Positions 22,630-30,497 of a DNA stretch of 36,731 nt are shown piece by piece. A program made the position numbers and the translations under genes. How positions within the stretch are numbered: the first letter of the stretch is position 1; every line of letters starts with the position of its first letter. The DNA comes from Caballeronia glebae (lineage in GTDB: Bacteria > Pseudomonadota > Gammaproteobacteria > Burkholderiales > Burkholderiaceae), in NCBI RefSeq assembly GCF_001545035.1, contig NZ_FCOJ02000067.1, positions 1 to 36,731 on the forward strand, in the 5' to 3' direction. The notes under the pieces were generated by a model, which was not told where the DNA came from, searched no databases, and saw only the letters and a list, made by a program, of their open reading frames with translations.

Positions 22630-23037
22630 ATGAACAAGAAACTCTTGAGTGCGATGCTGACGGGCGCGGTCCTGCTCGCGCAGTATGCCGGCGCGGCGCA
22701 TGCGCAGGCGCGCGTCTATTTCGTCGAGCCGAAGGATGGCGCGACCGTCACGAGTCCCGTGCACGTGAAATTCGGCGTCGACGGCATGTCGGTCGCGCCG
22801 GCGGGCACGATGACGGACGGCACCGGCCATCACCATCTGCTGATCGATGGCAAGCCGTTGCCCAAGGGCACCGTGATTCCGGCGAACGACACGTCGCTGC
22901 ACTTCGGCAAGGGCCAGACCGAAGCCGACGTGAAACTGCCGCCCGGCGATCACACGCTGACGATGCAGTTCGGCGACGGCGCGCACCGCTCTTACGGGCC
23001 GGAAATGAGCCAGACGATCAAGGTGCACGTGCAGTAA
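22630..23037 (+). CDS. DUF4399 family exported protein
   Basis: The 135-aa product has a signal peptide (KKLLSAMLTGAVLLAQYAGAAHA). The mature domain shows the DUF4399 signature: ARVYFVEPKDGATVTSPVHV, a His-rich GTGHHHLLID, and LPPGDHTLTMQFGDG. It is a small immunoglobulin-like beta domain in the periplasm, function unknown; the HHH cluster could bind metal, as inference. GGAG lies before the ATG at 22630; the longer frames at 22563/22567 lack support. A hairpin AAGGCCG/CGGCCTT (23064-23096) downstream could end the transcript. Confidence 0.85.
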   Translation: MNKKLLSAMLTGAVLLAQYAGAAHAQARVYFVEPKDGATVTSPVHVKFGVDGMSVAPAGTMTDGTGHHHLLIDGKPLPKGTVIPANDTSLHFGKGQTEADVKLPPGDHTLTMQFGDGAHRSYGPEMSQTIKVHVQ

Positions 23038-23173
23038 CGCGCTCTTTCGATACGACACGAGCGAAGGCCGCAGCGAAAGCGCATCCGGGCGGCCTTCCTG
23101 TCTGATGGCGTTGCGCGCCTCGTCCGTTCGGCCAGTGGTGGATGCGCCGCGGGTTATCGCGCGCCGCGCCCGG

Positions 23174-23179
23174 TACAAT
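23174..23179 (+). promoter_or_regulatory. Possible -10 element of the Uup gene
   Basis: TACAAT in the context CGGTACAATGG lies 62 bases upstream of the start codon at 23242. No good -35 hexamer is seen. This form is frequent before housekeeping genes in this group, so the call is by resemblance. Confidence 0.35.
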
Positions 23180-23241
23180 GGCCGCTTCCATCGGTTGCCG
23201 CGTTTCGCCGCCGATTCTTCGCCATTCATCCGGTTTTCCCC

Positions 23242-25176
23242 ATGTCGCTTTATTCCATTTCGGACGCGCAGCTCGCGTTCGGCCATGTCGCATTGCTCGA
23301 CCACGCCGACTTCTCGCTCGAAGCGGGCGAGCGTGTCGGGCTGATCGGCCGCAACGGCGCCGGCAAGTCGTCGCTCCTCAAGATCGTCGCGGGACTCGCC
23401 GCGCCCGATGACGGCATCGTCACGCGTCAGAGCGAGCTCTCGACCGTCTACGTGCCGCAGGAACCCGAGTTCGATCTTGACGCCTCCGTGTTCGATGTGG
23501 TCGCCTCCGGTCTCATCGAAGCGCGCGCCTTGCTCGACGAGTACGACGCCGTCGCGCACGCGCTCGCCGACACACCCGAAGGCGCGCAGCACGACGCGCT
23601 GCTCGCGCGCATGAACGCACTGCAATCGGCGCTCGACATGCGCGACGCGTGGAACTGGCCCACGCGCGTCGCGACGACGCTCGCGCAGATCGGCCTCGAC
23701 GGCGACGTCCGCGCGGGCGACCTGTCCGGCGGCATGAAAAAGCGCGTGGCGCTGGCGCGCGCGCTCGTCGTGCAGCCCGACGTGCTGTTGCTCGACGAGC
23801 CGACCAACCATCTCGACTTCGACGGTATCCGCTGGCTGGAAGAGCTGCTCATCACGTTGCGCACGGGCCTGCTCTTCATCACGCACGATCGCGCGTTTCT
23901 CGATCGCGTGGCGACGCGCATCGTCGAACTGGATCGCGGACGGTTGCTGTCCTATCCGGGCAATTTCAGCGCGTATCAGACGAGGAAGGCGCAACAGCTC
24001 GAAGTCGAAAAAATCGAGCAGGACAAATTCGACAAACTGCTCGCGCAAGAGGAAGTGTGGATTCGCAAGGGCGTCGAGGCGCGGCGCACGCGCAGCGTCG
24101 GGCGTATCGCGCGGCTCGTCGAAATGCGCAACGATCGCGCCGAGCGCCGCAACGTTCAGGGCAATGTCAGGCTCGATGTCGGGCAGGGCGAGAAGTCCGG
24201 CAAGATCGTCGCCGAACTGACCGATGTGACCAAGCGCTACGGCGCGCGCACGATCGTCGAGGGCTTCACGGCGACGGTCATGCGCGGCGACAAGATTGGT
24301 CTCGTCGGCCCGAACGGCGCGGGCAAGACCACGCTGCTCAAGCTCATTCTGGGCGAGCTGCAGCCCGACGAAGGCCGCGTGCGCGCCGGCACCAACATTC
24401 AGGTCGCGTACTTCGATCAGATGCGCGCGCAGCTCGATCTCGACAAATCGCTCGCCGACACCATCAGCCCCGGCAGCGAATGGGTCGAAGTGAACGGCGT
24501 GAAGAAGCACGTGATGAGCTATCTCGGCGACTTCCTGTTCGCGCCCGAGCGCGCGCGTTCGCCGGTGCAATCGCTCTCTGGCGGCGAGCGCAATCGGCTG
24601 CTGCTCGCGCGCCTTTTCGCGCGGCCCGCGAACGTGCTCGTGCTGGACGAACCGACCAACGATCTCGACATCCCGACGCTCGAACTGCTCGAAGAACTGC
24701 TGTCCGACTACGACGGCACCGTGCTGCTCGTGAGCCACGACCGCGCGTTCCTCGACAACGTCGTGACGTCGGTGTTCGCGGCGGAGGGCGGCGGCAAGTG
24801 GCGCGAGTATGTCGGCGGTTTTTCGGACTGGCAGATTCAGCGCGAACGTTCGGAGCGCATCGCGGAAGAGGCGGCGCGGCAGACCGCGAAGGAAACGCCG
24901 AAAGACGACGCGCCGAAGGACAGCGCGGCGGGCCGCAATGCGCAGCGCACGGTGAAGCTGTCGTTCAAGGAGCAGCGTGAACTGGAAGCGCTGCCGGGAC
25001 GTATCGCCGAACTCGAAGACGAGCAGAAGGCGATCGGCGCGCAGCTCGAAGACGGCTCGATCTTTGCCAAGGACGCGAAGGAAGGCACGCGTCTTTCCGA
25101 GCGCCACGCGGCGATCGAAGAGGAATTGCTCGTCGCACTTGAGCGCTGGGAAGAGCTAGAAGCGAAGCGCAAGTAA
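23242..25176 (+). CDS. uup: ABC-F family ATPase Uup
   Basis: The 644-aa soluble protein has two ABC ATPase domains and no membrane part. Domain 1 has GRNGAGKSS, the signature LSGGMKKR and VLLLDEPTNHLD; domain 2 has GPNGAGKTT, LSGGERNR and VLVLDEPTNDLD. The inter-domain linker includes the charged region RRTRSVGRIARLVEMRNDRAE. A C-terminal coiled coil (ELEALPGRIAELEDEQKAIG to the end) is the Uup-type extension that binds DNA or ribosomes. Uup in E. coli affects precise transposon excision and ribosome assembly; that role is family knowledge. It is a single gene between DUF4399 and parE. Confidence 0.92.
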   Translation: MSLYSISDAQLAFGHVALLDHADFSLEAGERVGLIGRNGAGKSSLLKIVAGLAAPDDGIVTRQSELSTVYVPQEPEFDLDASVFDVVASGLIEARALLDEYDAVAHALADTPEGAQHDALLARMNALQSALDMRDAWNWPTRVATTLAQIGLDGDVRAGDLSGGMKKRVALARALVVQPDVLLLDEPTNHLDFDGIRWLEELLITLRTGLLFITHDRAFLDRVATRIVELDRGRLLSYPGNFSAYQTRKAQQLEVEKIEQDKFDKLLAQEEVWIRKGVEARRTRSVGRIARLVEMRNDRAERRNVQGNVRLDVGQGEKSGKIVAELTDVTKRYGARTIVEGFTATVMRGDKIGLVGPNGAGKTTLLKLILGELQPDEGRVRAGTNIQVAYFDQMRAQLDLDKSLADTISPGSEWVEVNGVKKHVMSYLGDFLFAPERARSPVQSLSGGERNRLLLARLFARPANVLVLDEPTNDLDIPTLELLEELLSDYDGTVLLVSHDRAFLDNVVTSVFAAEGGGKWREYVGGFSDWQIQRERSERIAEEAARQTAKETPKDDAPKDSAAGRNAQRTVKLSFKEQRELEALPGRIAELEDEQKAIGAQLEDGSIFAKDAKEGTRLSERHAAIEEELLVALERWEELEAKRK

Positions 25177-25440
25177 GCGTTTTCGCGGGCCGCGCATGGG
25201 TCGAATGCGTGAACGCGAATCATGCGTGAGCGGCCGTGCATGTGGCGCGTTTTATCGCACCGAGGTGGGCGCGGCGGGCGAAAACCGCTATTCTCCTAGC
25301 GCGGCTCGGATCGGCGGGCGGTTTCCCGCCTCGCTTTCAAGGCATCCGGCCAGGCACAACATCAAGCATTTGCCGGCAGATCGGGCGTCGCGTCGTGGCA
25401 TGTCCCCGCAAGCGTCCGAGAGCCGGATCAACGTTCAACT

Positions 25441-27480
25441 ATGTCCACGAAAAAATGCAGCGCAATGGCGACAGGCACCGAACGGGGCCAACGCCTCGTC
25501 ATGAACGCCAAGGCAGCCGGCTACAGCGAAGCATCGATCAAGGTGCTCAAGGGCCTGGAGCCGGTCAAGCAGCGGCCCGGCATGTACACGCGGACCGAGA
25601 ATCCGCTGCACATCATTCAGGAAGTGATCGACAACGCCTCCGACGAAGCGCTCGGCGGCTACGGCAAGCAAATCATCGTCACGCTGCACAACGACAACTC
25701 CGTGTCGGTCGAGGACGACGGTCGCGGCATTCCGTTCGGCATGCATCCGGAAGAAGGCGTGCCCGTGGTCGAGATCGTGTTCACGCGACTCCACGCGGGC
25801 GGCAAGTTCGATAAAGCCGCGGGTGGCGCCTATACGTTTTCGGGCGGTCTGCACGGCGTGGGCGTCTCGGTGACGAACGCGCTCGCGACGCGTCTCGAAG
25901 TGACCGTCTGGCGCGACAACAAAGTCGCGCAACTCGCGTTTTCCAATGGCGACGTCATCGAACAACTCACCACGCGCGCGGCCGAACGCGGCGCGAAGAA
26001 AAGCGGCACGCGCGTGCGCGCATGGCCGAATCCGAAGTACTTCGATTCCGCGAATCTGCCGCTCGGCGAGTTGCAGCGTCTTCTGCGTTCGAAGGCCGTG
26101 CTGCTGCCGGGCGTCGAAGTGGCGCTCATCATCGAGAAGACGGGCGAGCGTCAGACCTGGAAATACGAAGACGGCCTGCGCGGTTATCTGCTCGAAGGCA
26201 TGGGCGGCAGCGAATTGCTGATCCCCTTGTTCGAAGGCGAGCGCTATGCCGAAAGCTCGAAGAACACCGAGGAAACCTTCGCGGAAGGCGAGGGCGCGTC
26301 GTGGGTCGTCGCGTGGAGCGAGGAAGGGCCGCTTCTGCGCGAATCCTATGTGAATCTGATTCCGACGCCCGCGGGCGGCACGCACGAATCCGGCTTGCGC
26401 GACGGCCTGTTTCAGGCGGTGAAGAACTTCGTCGAGATTCACAACCTGCAGCCGAAGGGCGTGAAACTGCTCGCTGAAGACGTGTTCGCGCGCGTGTCGT
26501 TCGTGCTGTCCGCGAAGGTTCTCGATCCGCAATTTCAAGGGCAGATCAAGGAACGTCTCAATAGCCGCGACGCGGTGAAGCTCGTGTCGTCGTTCTCGCG
26601 TCCCGCGCTGGAGTTGTGGCTCAATCAGCACGTCGAGTACGGCAAGAAGCTCGCGGAACTCGTGATCCGTCAGGCGCAGGCGCGCACGCGTGCCGGCCAA
26701 AAGATCGAGAAGAAGAAAAGCTCGGGCGTCGCCGTGTTGCCGGGCAAGCTCACCGATTGCGAATCGACCGATATCGCCCGCAACGAACTGTTCCTCGTCG
26801 AAGGCGACTCGGCGGGCGGCTCCGCGAAAATGGGCCGCGACAAGGAGTTCCAGGCGATTCTCCCGTTGCGCGGCAAGGTGCTGAACACTTGGGAAACGGA
26901 ACGCGACCGGCTCTTCGCGAACAACGAAGTGCATGACATCGCGGTGGCGATCGGTGTCGATCCGCACGGTCCGGACGAGAAGATCGATCTGTCGAATCTG
27001 CGCTACGGCAAGATCTGCATTCTCTCCGATGCGGACGTCGACGGCGCGCACATTCAGGTTCTGCTGCTCACGCTTTTCTTCAAGCATTTCCCGCAGCTGA
27101 TCGAGCGCTCTCACGTGTGCGTCGCGCGTCCGCCCTTGTTCCGCGTCGATGCGCCCGCACGCGGCAAGAAGCCCGCGCAGAAGCTTTACGCGCTCGACGA
27201 AGGCGAACTTGAAGCGATCCTCGACAAGCTGCGCAAGGACGGCGTGCGCGAAACCGCATGGACCATCAGCCGCTTCAAAGGTCTCGGCGAAATGAGCGCC
27301 GAGCAGCTCTGGGACACGACGATGAACCCCGACACGCGCCGCCTTCTGCCGGTCGCGCTCGGCGACCTCGGCTTCGATCTCACCGTTTCGCGCATGACCA
27401 TGCTGATGGGCAAGGGCGAAGCGGCATCGCGCCGAAGCTGGCTCGAAGAGAAGGGTAACGAAGTCGAAGCGGACATCTGA
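25441..27480 (+). CDS. parE: DNA topoisomerase IV subunit B (ParE)
   Basis: The 679-aa subunit supplies the ATPase of the type IIA enzyme that decatenates daughter chromosomes. It shows GLEPVKQRPGMY, the GHKL motifs EVIDNASDEALGG and DDGRGIPFGMHPEEGVP, GLHGVGVSVTNAL, and the TOPRIM metal site LVEGDSAGGSAK with DADVDGAHI. The C-terminus has RFKGLGEM and ends EGNEVEADI. The N-terminal 33 residues before YSEASIKVLKG are longer than I expect and poorly conserved in look; starts at 25465 or 25501 are possible. The 264-base upstream gap has a TATTCT hexamer. It precedes parC by 26 bases, so the two form an operon. Confidence 0.95.
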   Translation: MSTKKCSAMATGTERGQRLVMNAKAAGYSEASIKVLKGLEPVKQRPGMYTRTENPLHIIQEVIDNASDEALGGYGKQIIVTLHNDNSVSVEDDGRGIPFGMHPEEGVPVVEIVFTRLHAGGKFDKAAGGAYTFSGGLHGVGVSVTNALATRLEVTVWRDNKVAQLAFSNGDVIEQLTTRAAERGAKKSGTRVRAWPNPKYFDSANLPLGELQRLLRSKAVLLPGVEVALIIEKTGERQTWKYEDGLRGYLLEGMGGSELLIPLFEGERYAESSKNTEETFAEGEGASWVVAWSEEGPLLRESYVNLIPTPAGGTHESGLRDGLFQAVKNFVEIHNLQPKGVKLLAEDVFARVSFVLSAKVLDPQFQGQIKERLNSRDAVKLVSSFSRPALELWLNQHVEYGKKLAELVIRQAQARTRAGQKIEKKKSSGVAVLPGKLTDCESTDIARNELFLVEGDSAGGSAKMGRDKEFQAILPLRGKVLNTWETERDRLFANNEVHDIAVAIGVDPHGPDEKIDLSNLRYGKICILSDADVDGAHIQVLLLTLFFKHFPQLIERSHVCVARPPLFRVDAPARGKKPAQKLYALDEGELEAILDKLRKDGVRETAWTISRFKGLGEMSAEQLWDTTMNPDTRRLLPVALGDLGFDLTVSRMTMLMGKGEAASRRSWLEEKGNEVEADI

Positions 27481-27506
27481 CGCGAACGCATTAACACGGA
27501 TATTCG

Positions 27507-29825
27507 ATGGGAATCACAGACGATCTCTTCGCCGAACAGGCAGCACCGGACGGCGAACAACTGACGCTCGGCGATTACGCCGAGCGCGCTTATCTCGACT
27601 ACGCGGTGAGCGTGGTGAAGGGCCGCGCGCTGCCCGATGTCTGCGACGGGCAAAAGCCCGTGCAGCGCCGCATTCTCTACGCGATGAGCGAGATGGGCCT
27701 CGCGTCCGGCGCGAAGCCGGTTAAGTCGGCGCGCGTGGTCGGCGATGTGCTTGGCAAGTATCACCCGCACGGCGATCAATCGGCGTACGACGCGCTCGTG
27801 CGTCTCGCGCAGGACTTTTCGATGCGCTATCCGCTCATCGACGGTCAGGGCAACTTCGGCTCGCGCGACGGCGACGGCGCCGCGGCCATGCGATACACCG
27901 AAGCGCGCCTCACGCCGATCGCGCGTCTTTTGCTCGATGAAATCGATCAGGGCACGGTCGATTTCATGCCGAACTACGACGGCTCGTTCGAAGAGCCGAA
28001 GCGCTTGCCCGCGCGCTTGCCGTTCCTGTTGCTGAACGGCGCGTCGGGTATCGCGGTGGGCCTCGCGACCGAGATTCCGTCGCACAATCTGCGCGAAGTC
28101 GCGCAGGCCGCGGTCGCGATGATCCGCGATCCGAAGATCGGCCACGCCGGTTTGATGGAGAAAGTGCCCGGGCCGGATTTCCCCGGCGGCGGGCAAATAA
28201 TTTCCTCGCCGGCGGAAATCTCGGCCGCCTACGAGACCGGACGCGGCAGCCTGAAAGTGCGCGCACGCTGGAAGATCGAGGAACTGGCGCGCGGGCAGTG
28301 GCAGGTCGTCATCACCGAATTGCCGCCGGGCGTGTCGAGCCAGAAAGTGCTCGAAGAAATCGAGGAACTCACCAACCCCAAGATCAAGCTCGGCAAGAAG
28401 ACGCTCACGCCCGAGCAAGTGCAGACCAAGCAGTCCATGCTCGCGCTTCTCGACGCCGTGCGCGACGAGTCCGGCCGCGACGCGCCCGTGCGGCTCGTGT
28501 TCGAACCGAAGTCGAGCCGCCTCGATCAGACCGAGTTCGTCAATTCGCTGCTCGCGCATACGAGCCTCGAATCGAACGCGACGATCAACCTCGTGATGAT
28601 CGGAGCGGATGGCCGGCCGCGTCAGAAGGGCATCGTCGAGATCCTGCACGAGTGGATCGGCTTTCGCTTCGTCACGGTGACGCGGCGCACGCAGCATCGC
28701 CTCGGCAAGGTCAACGACCGCATTCATATTCTCGAAGGACGCATGATCGTCTTCCTGAATATCGATGAAGTCATTCGCATCATTCGCGAGTCCGACGAGC
28801 CGAAGCAGGCGCTAATCGCGCGCTTCAATCTCTCCGACCGGCAAGCGGAGGACATCCTCGAAATCCGTCTGCGTCAGTTGGCGCGGCTGGAAGCAATCAA
28901 GATCGAGCAGGAGTTGTCCGACTTGCGCGATGAAAAGGCCCGGCTCGAAGAACTGCTCAACAGCGACGCGGCGATGAAGCGCGTGCTCATCAAGGAAATC
29001 GAAGCGGACGCGAAGCAATACGGCGACGACCGCCGCACGCTCATCCAGCAGGAAAAGCGCGCGACGTTCGAGACGCGTGTCGTCGACGAACCGGTGACGG
29101 TCGTTGTGTCGCAAAAGGGCTGGGTGCGCGCGCTGAAGGGCCACGGGCTCGATCCGGCGGGCTTCACGTTCAAGCAGGGCGATGGCCTCTACGCGGCGTT
29201 CCTGGCGCGCACGCCGGATTCGCTCGTCGCGTGGGGCAGCAAGGGGCGCGTGTATTCGGTGCCGGTTGCGGTCTTGCCGGGCGGACGCGGCGACGGCGTG
29301 CCGGTAACGTCGCTGATCGAGCTGGAATCGGGCACGCATCTGCTGCATTACTTCGCGGCGAATGCGGATCAGCCGCTGCTGCTGGCGTCGAGCAACGGCT
29401 TCGGCTTCATTGCGAAGCTCGGCGACATGGTGAGCCGCCAGAAGGCCGGCAAGTCGTTCATGACCATCGATGAAGGCGCGGCGCCGCTCGCGCCGATGCC
29501 GGTTATCCCCGGCGCGAACTATGTCGCGTGCCTGTCGAGCGCGGGCAAGCTGCTCGTCTTCGGCATGGACGAGATGAAGACGCTGTCGGGCGGCGGGCGC
29601 GGCGTCATCCTGATGGGCCTCGATGCGAAGGAAACGCTGCGTCAGGCGCTCGCGATCGATGCGCGCGGCGTGGTCATGATCGGCACCGGTCGCGGCGGCA
29701 AGGCGAAGGACGAGAAGCTCAGCGGATCGCAATTGCAACTGCATCTGGGCAAGCGCGCGAGGAAGGGGCGTGCGCCGGATTCGTCGTTGAAGGTGACGGA
29801 TTTGCGGCCGGTCTTCGAGGGATGA
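27507..29825 (+). CDS. parC: DNA topoisomerase IV subunit A (ParC)
   Basis: The 772-aa subunit cuts and rejoins the gate DNA. The N-terminal domain has YAVSVVKGRALPDVCDG and KPVQRRILYAM, the quinolone-resistance segment VLGKYHPHGDQSAYDALVRL, and the catalytic Tyr in AAAMRYTEARLTP. The central region has DILEIRLRQLARLE, and the C-terminal domain has beta-pinwheel repeats such as KGWVRALKGHG and SSNGFGFIAKLGD. It forms an A2B2 enzyme with ParE encoded just upstream. At the position of E. coli Ser80 the residue is Gln, and at Glu84 it is Asp. A rho-independent terminator lies 60 bases downstream. Confidence 0.95.
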   Translation: MGITDDLFAEQAAPDGEQLTLGDYAERAYLDYAVSVVKGRALPDVCDGQKPVQRRILYAMSEMGLASGAKPVKSARVVGDVLGKYHPHGDQSAYDALVRLAQDFSMRYPLIDGQGNFGSRDGDGAAAMRYTEARLTPIARLLLDEIDQGTVDFMPNYDGSFEEPKRLPARLPFLLLNGASGIAVGLATEIPSHNLREVAQAAVAMIRDPKIGHAGLMEKVPGPDFPGGGQIISSPAEISAAYETGRGSLKVRARWKIEELARGQWQVVITELPPGVSSQKVLEEIEELTNPKIKLGKKTLTPEQVQTKQSMLALLDAVRDESGRDAPVRLVFEPKSSRLDQTEFVNSLLAHTSLESNATINLVMIGADGRPRQKGIVEILHEWIGFRFVTVTRRTQHRLGKVNDRIHILEGRMIVFLNIDEVIRIIRESDEPKQALIARFNLSDRQAEDILEIRLRQLARLEAIKIEQELSDLRDEKARLEELLNSDAAMKRVLIKEIEADAKQYGDDRRTLIQQEKRATFETRVVDEPVTVVVSQKGWVRALKGHGLDPAGFTFKQGDGLYAAFLARTPDSLVAWGSKGRVYSVPVAVLPGGRGDGVPVTSLIELESGTHLLHYFAANADQPLLLASSNGFGFIAKLGDMVSRQKAGKSFMTIDEGAAPLAPMPVIPGANYVACLSSAGKLLVFGMDEMKTLSGGGRGVILMGLDAKETLRQALAIDARGVVMIGTGRGGKAKDEKLSGSQLQLHLGKRARKGRAPDSSLKVTDLRPVFEG

Positions 29826-29885
29826 ACCTCGACGCCGCATGAGGCGATGCCGATATAACGGCATCGCGCGTGCGGACATCATCGA

Positions 29886-29926
29886 TAAAAACGCCTCGTC
29901 GCGAACAAGCGGCGAGGCGTTTTTTT
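29886..29926 (+). terminator. Rho-independent terminator of the parE-parC operon
   Basis: The stem AACGCCTCGtCGC pairs with GCGgCGAGGCGTT (one U-G pair) around the loop GAACAA, followed by seven T residues at 29920-29926. Confidence 0.9.
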
Positions 29927-30037
29927 ACGGGGTTATCTCAAGCCGATTTGACCTGATGCGAAACTGATGTGGAACTGACGTGCGCTGACTTAGTCGAACG
30001 GCCGAACTTCAGTCAACGAATCGAGCTCGGGAACACA

Positions 30038-30496
30038 ATGAACAAAGCCATCGAAGCGGCGCTTTTTCTGCATTTGCTCGGCGTCGCCGTCTGGATAGGC
30101 GGAATGGTCTTCGCGCATTTCTGCCTGCGTCCCGCGCTCGGCGATCTCACGCCGCAGATGCGCCTGCCGCTTTGGGAATCGGTCTTCGCGCGCTTCTTCA
30201 ACTGGGTGGGCGCCTCGGTGATCGTGATTCTGCTCACGGGCGGCTTCCTGCTCATGGAATTCGGCGGCGGCCACGCGGCGTGGACGCTGCACGCCATGGC
30301 CGGTCTCGGCATCGTGATGATGCTGATCTTCGGTCATATCCGCTTCGCCGTGTTTCCGCGCATTCGCCGCGCGGTGCAGGCTCAGAACTGGCCCGATGGC
30401 GCGCGAGCGGTCGGCACCGTGAGACGGCTCGTCGTGATCAACCTGGTGCTGGGCGTCGTGACGATCGGCACGGCGGTGTTGTCGCGCGGCTTCTGA
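30038..30496 (+). CDS. CopD-like small integral membrane protein
   Basis: The 152-aa protein has four hydrophobic helices: IEAALFLHLLGVAVWIGGMVFAHF near the start, VGASVIVILLTGGFLLM, AGLGIVMMLIFGHIRF and VVINLVLGVVTIGTAVL. The first helix motif LHLLGVAVWIGG with conserved His is typical of the CopD/YcnJ-like copper-resistance membrane domain family; a haem or copper role is family inference only. The ATG at 30038 begins a typical hydrophobic start; the longer frame to 29969 has no support. It is convergent with the GGDEF-EAL gene, with one base between stops. Confidence 0.75.
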   Translation: MNKAIEAALFLHLLGVAVWIGGMVFAHFCLRPALGDLTPQMRLPLWESVFARFFNWVGASVIVILLTGGFLLMEFGGGHAAWTLHAMAGLGIVMMLIFGHIRFAVFPRIRRAVQAQNWPDGARAVGTVRRLVVINLVLGVVTIGTAVLSRGF

Positions 30497-30497
30497 T

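Noticed and set aside
22408..25107. 899-codon open frame opposite uup
   Set aside because: It is antisense to the clearly conserved ABC-F gene; its Arg/Ala/Glu-rich content is typical of GC-rich antisense frames.
25435..27114. Large leftward frame opposite parE
   Set aside because: It is antisense to parE and shows composition-driven residues with no domain motif.
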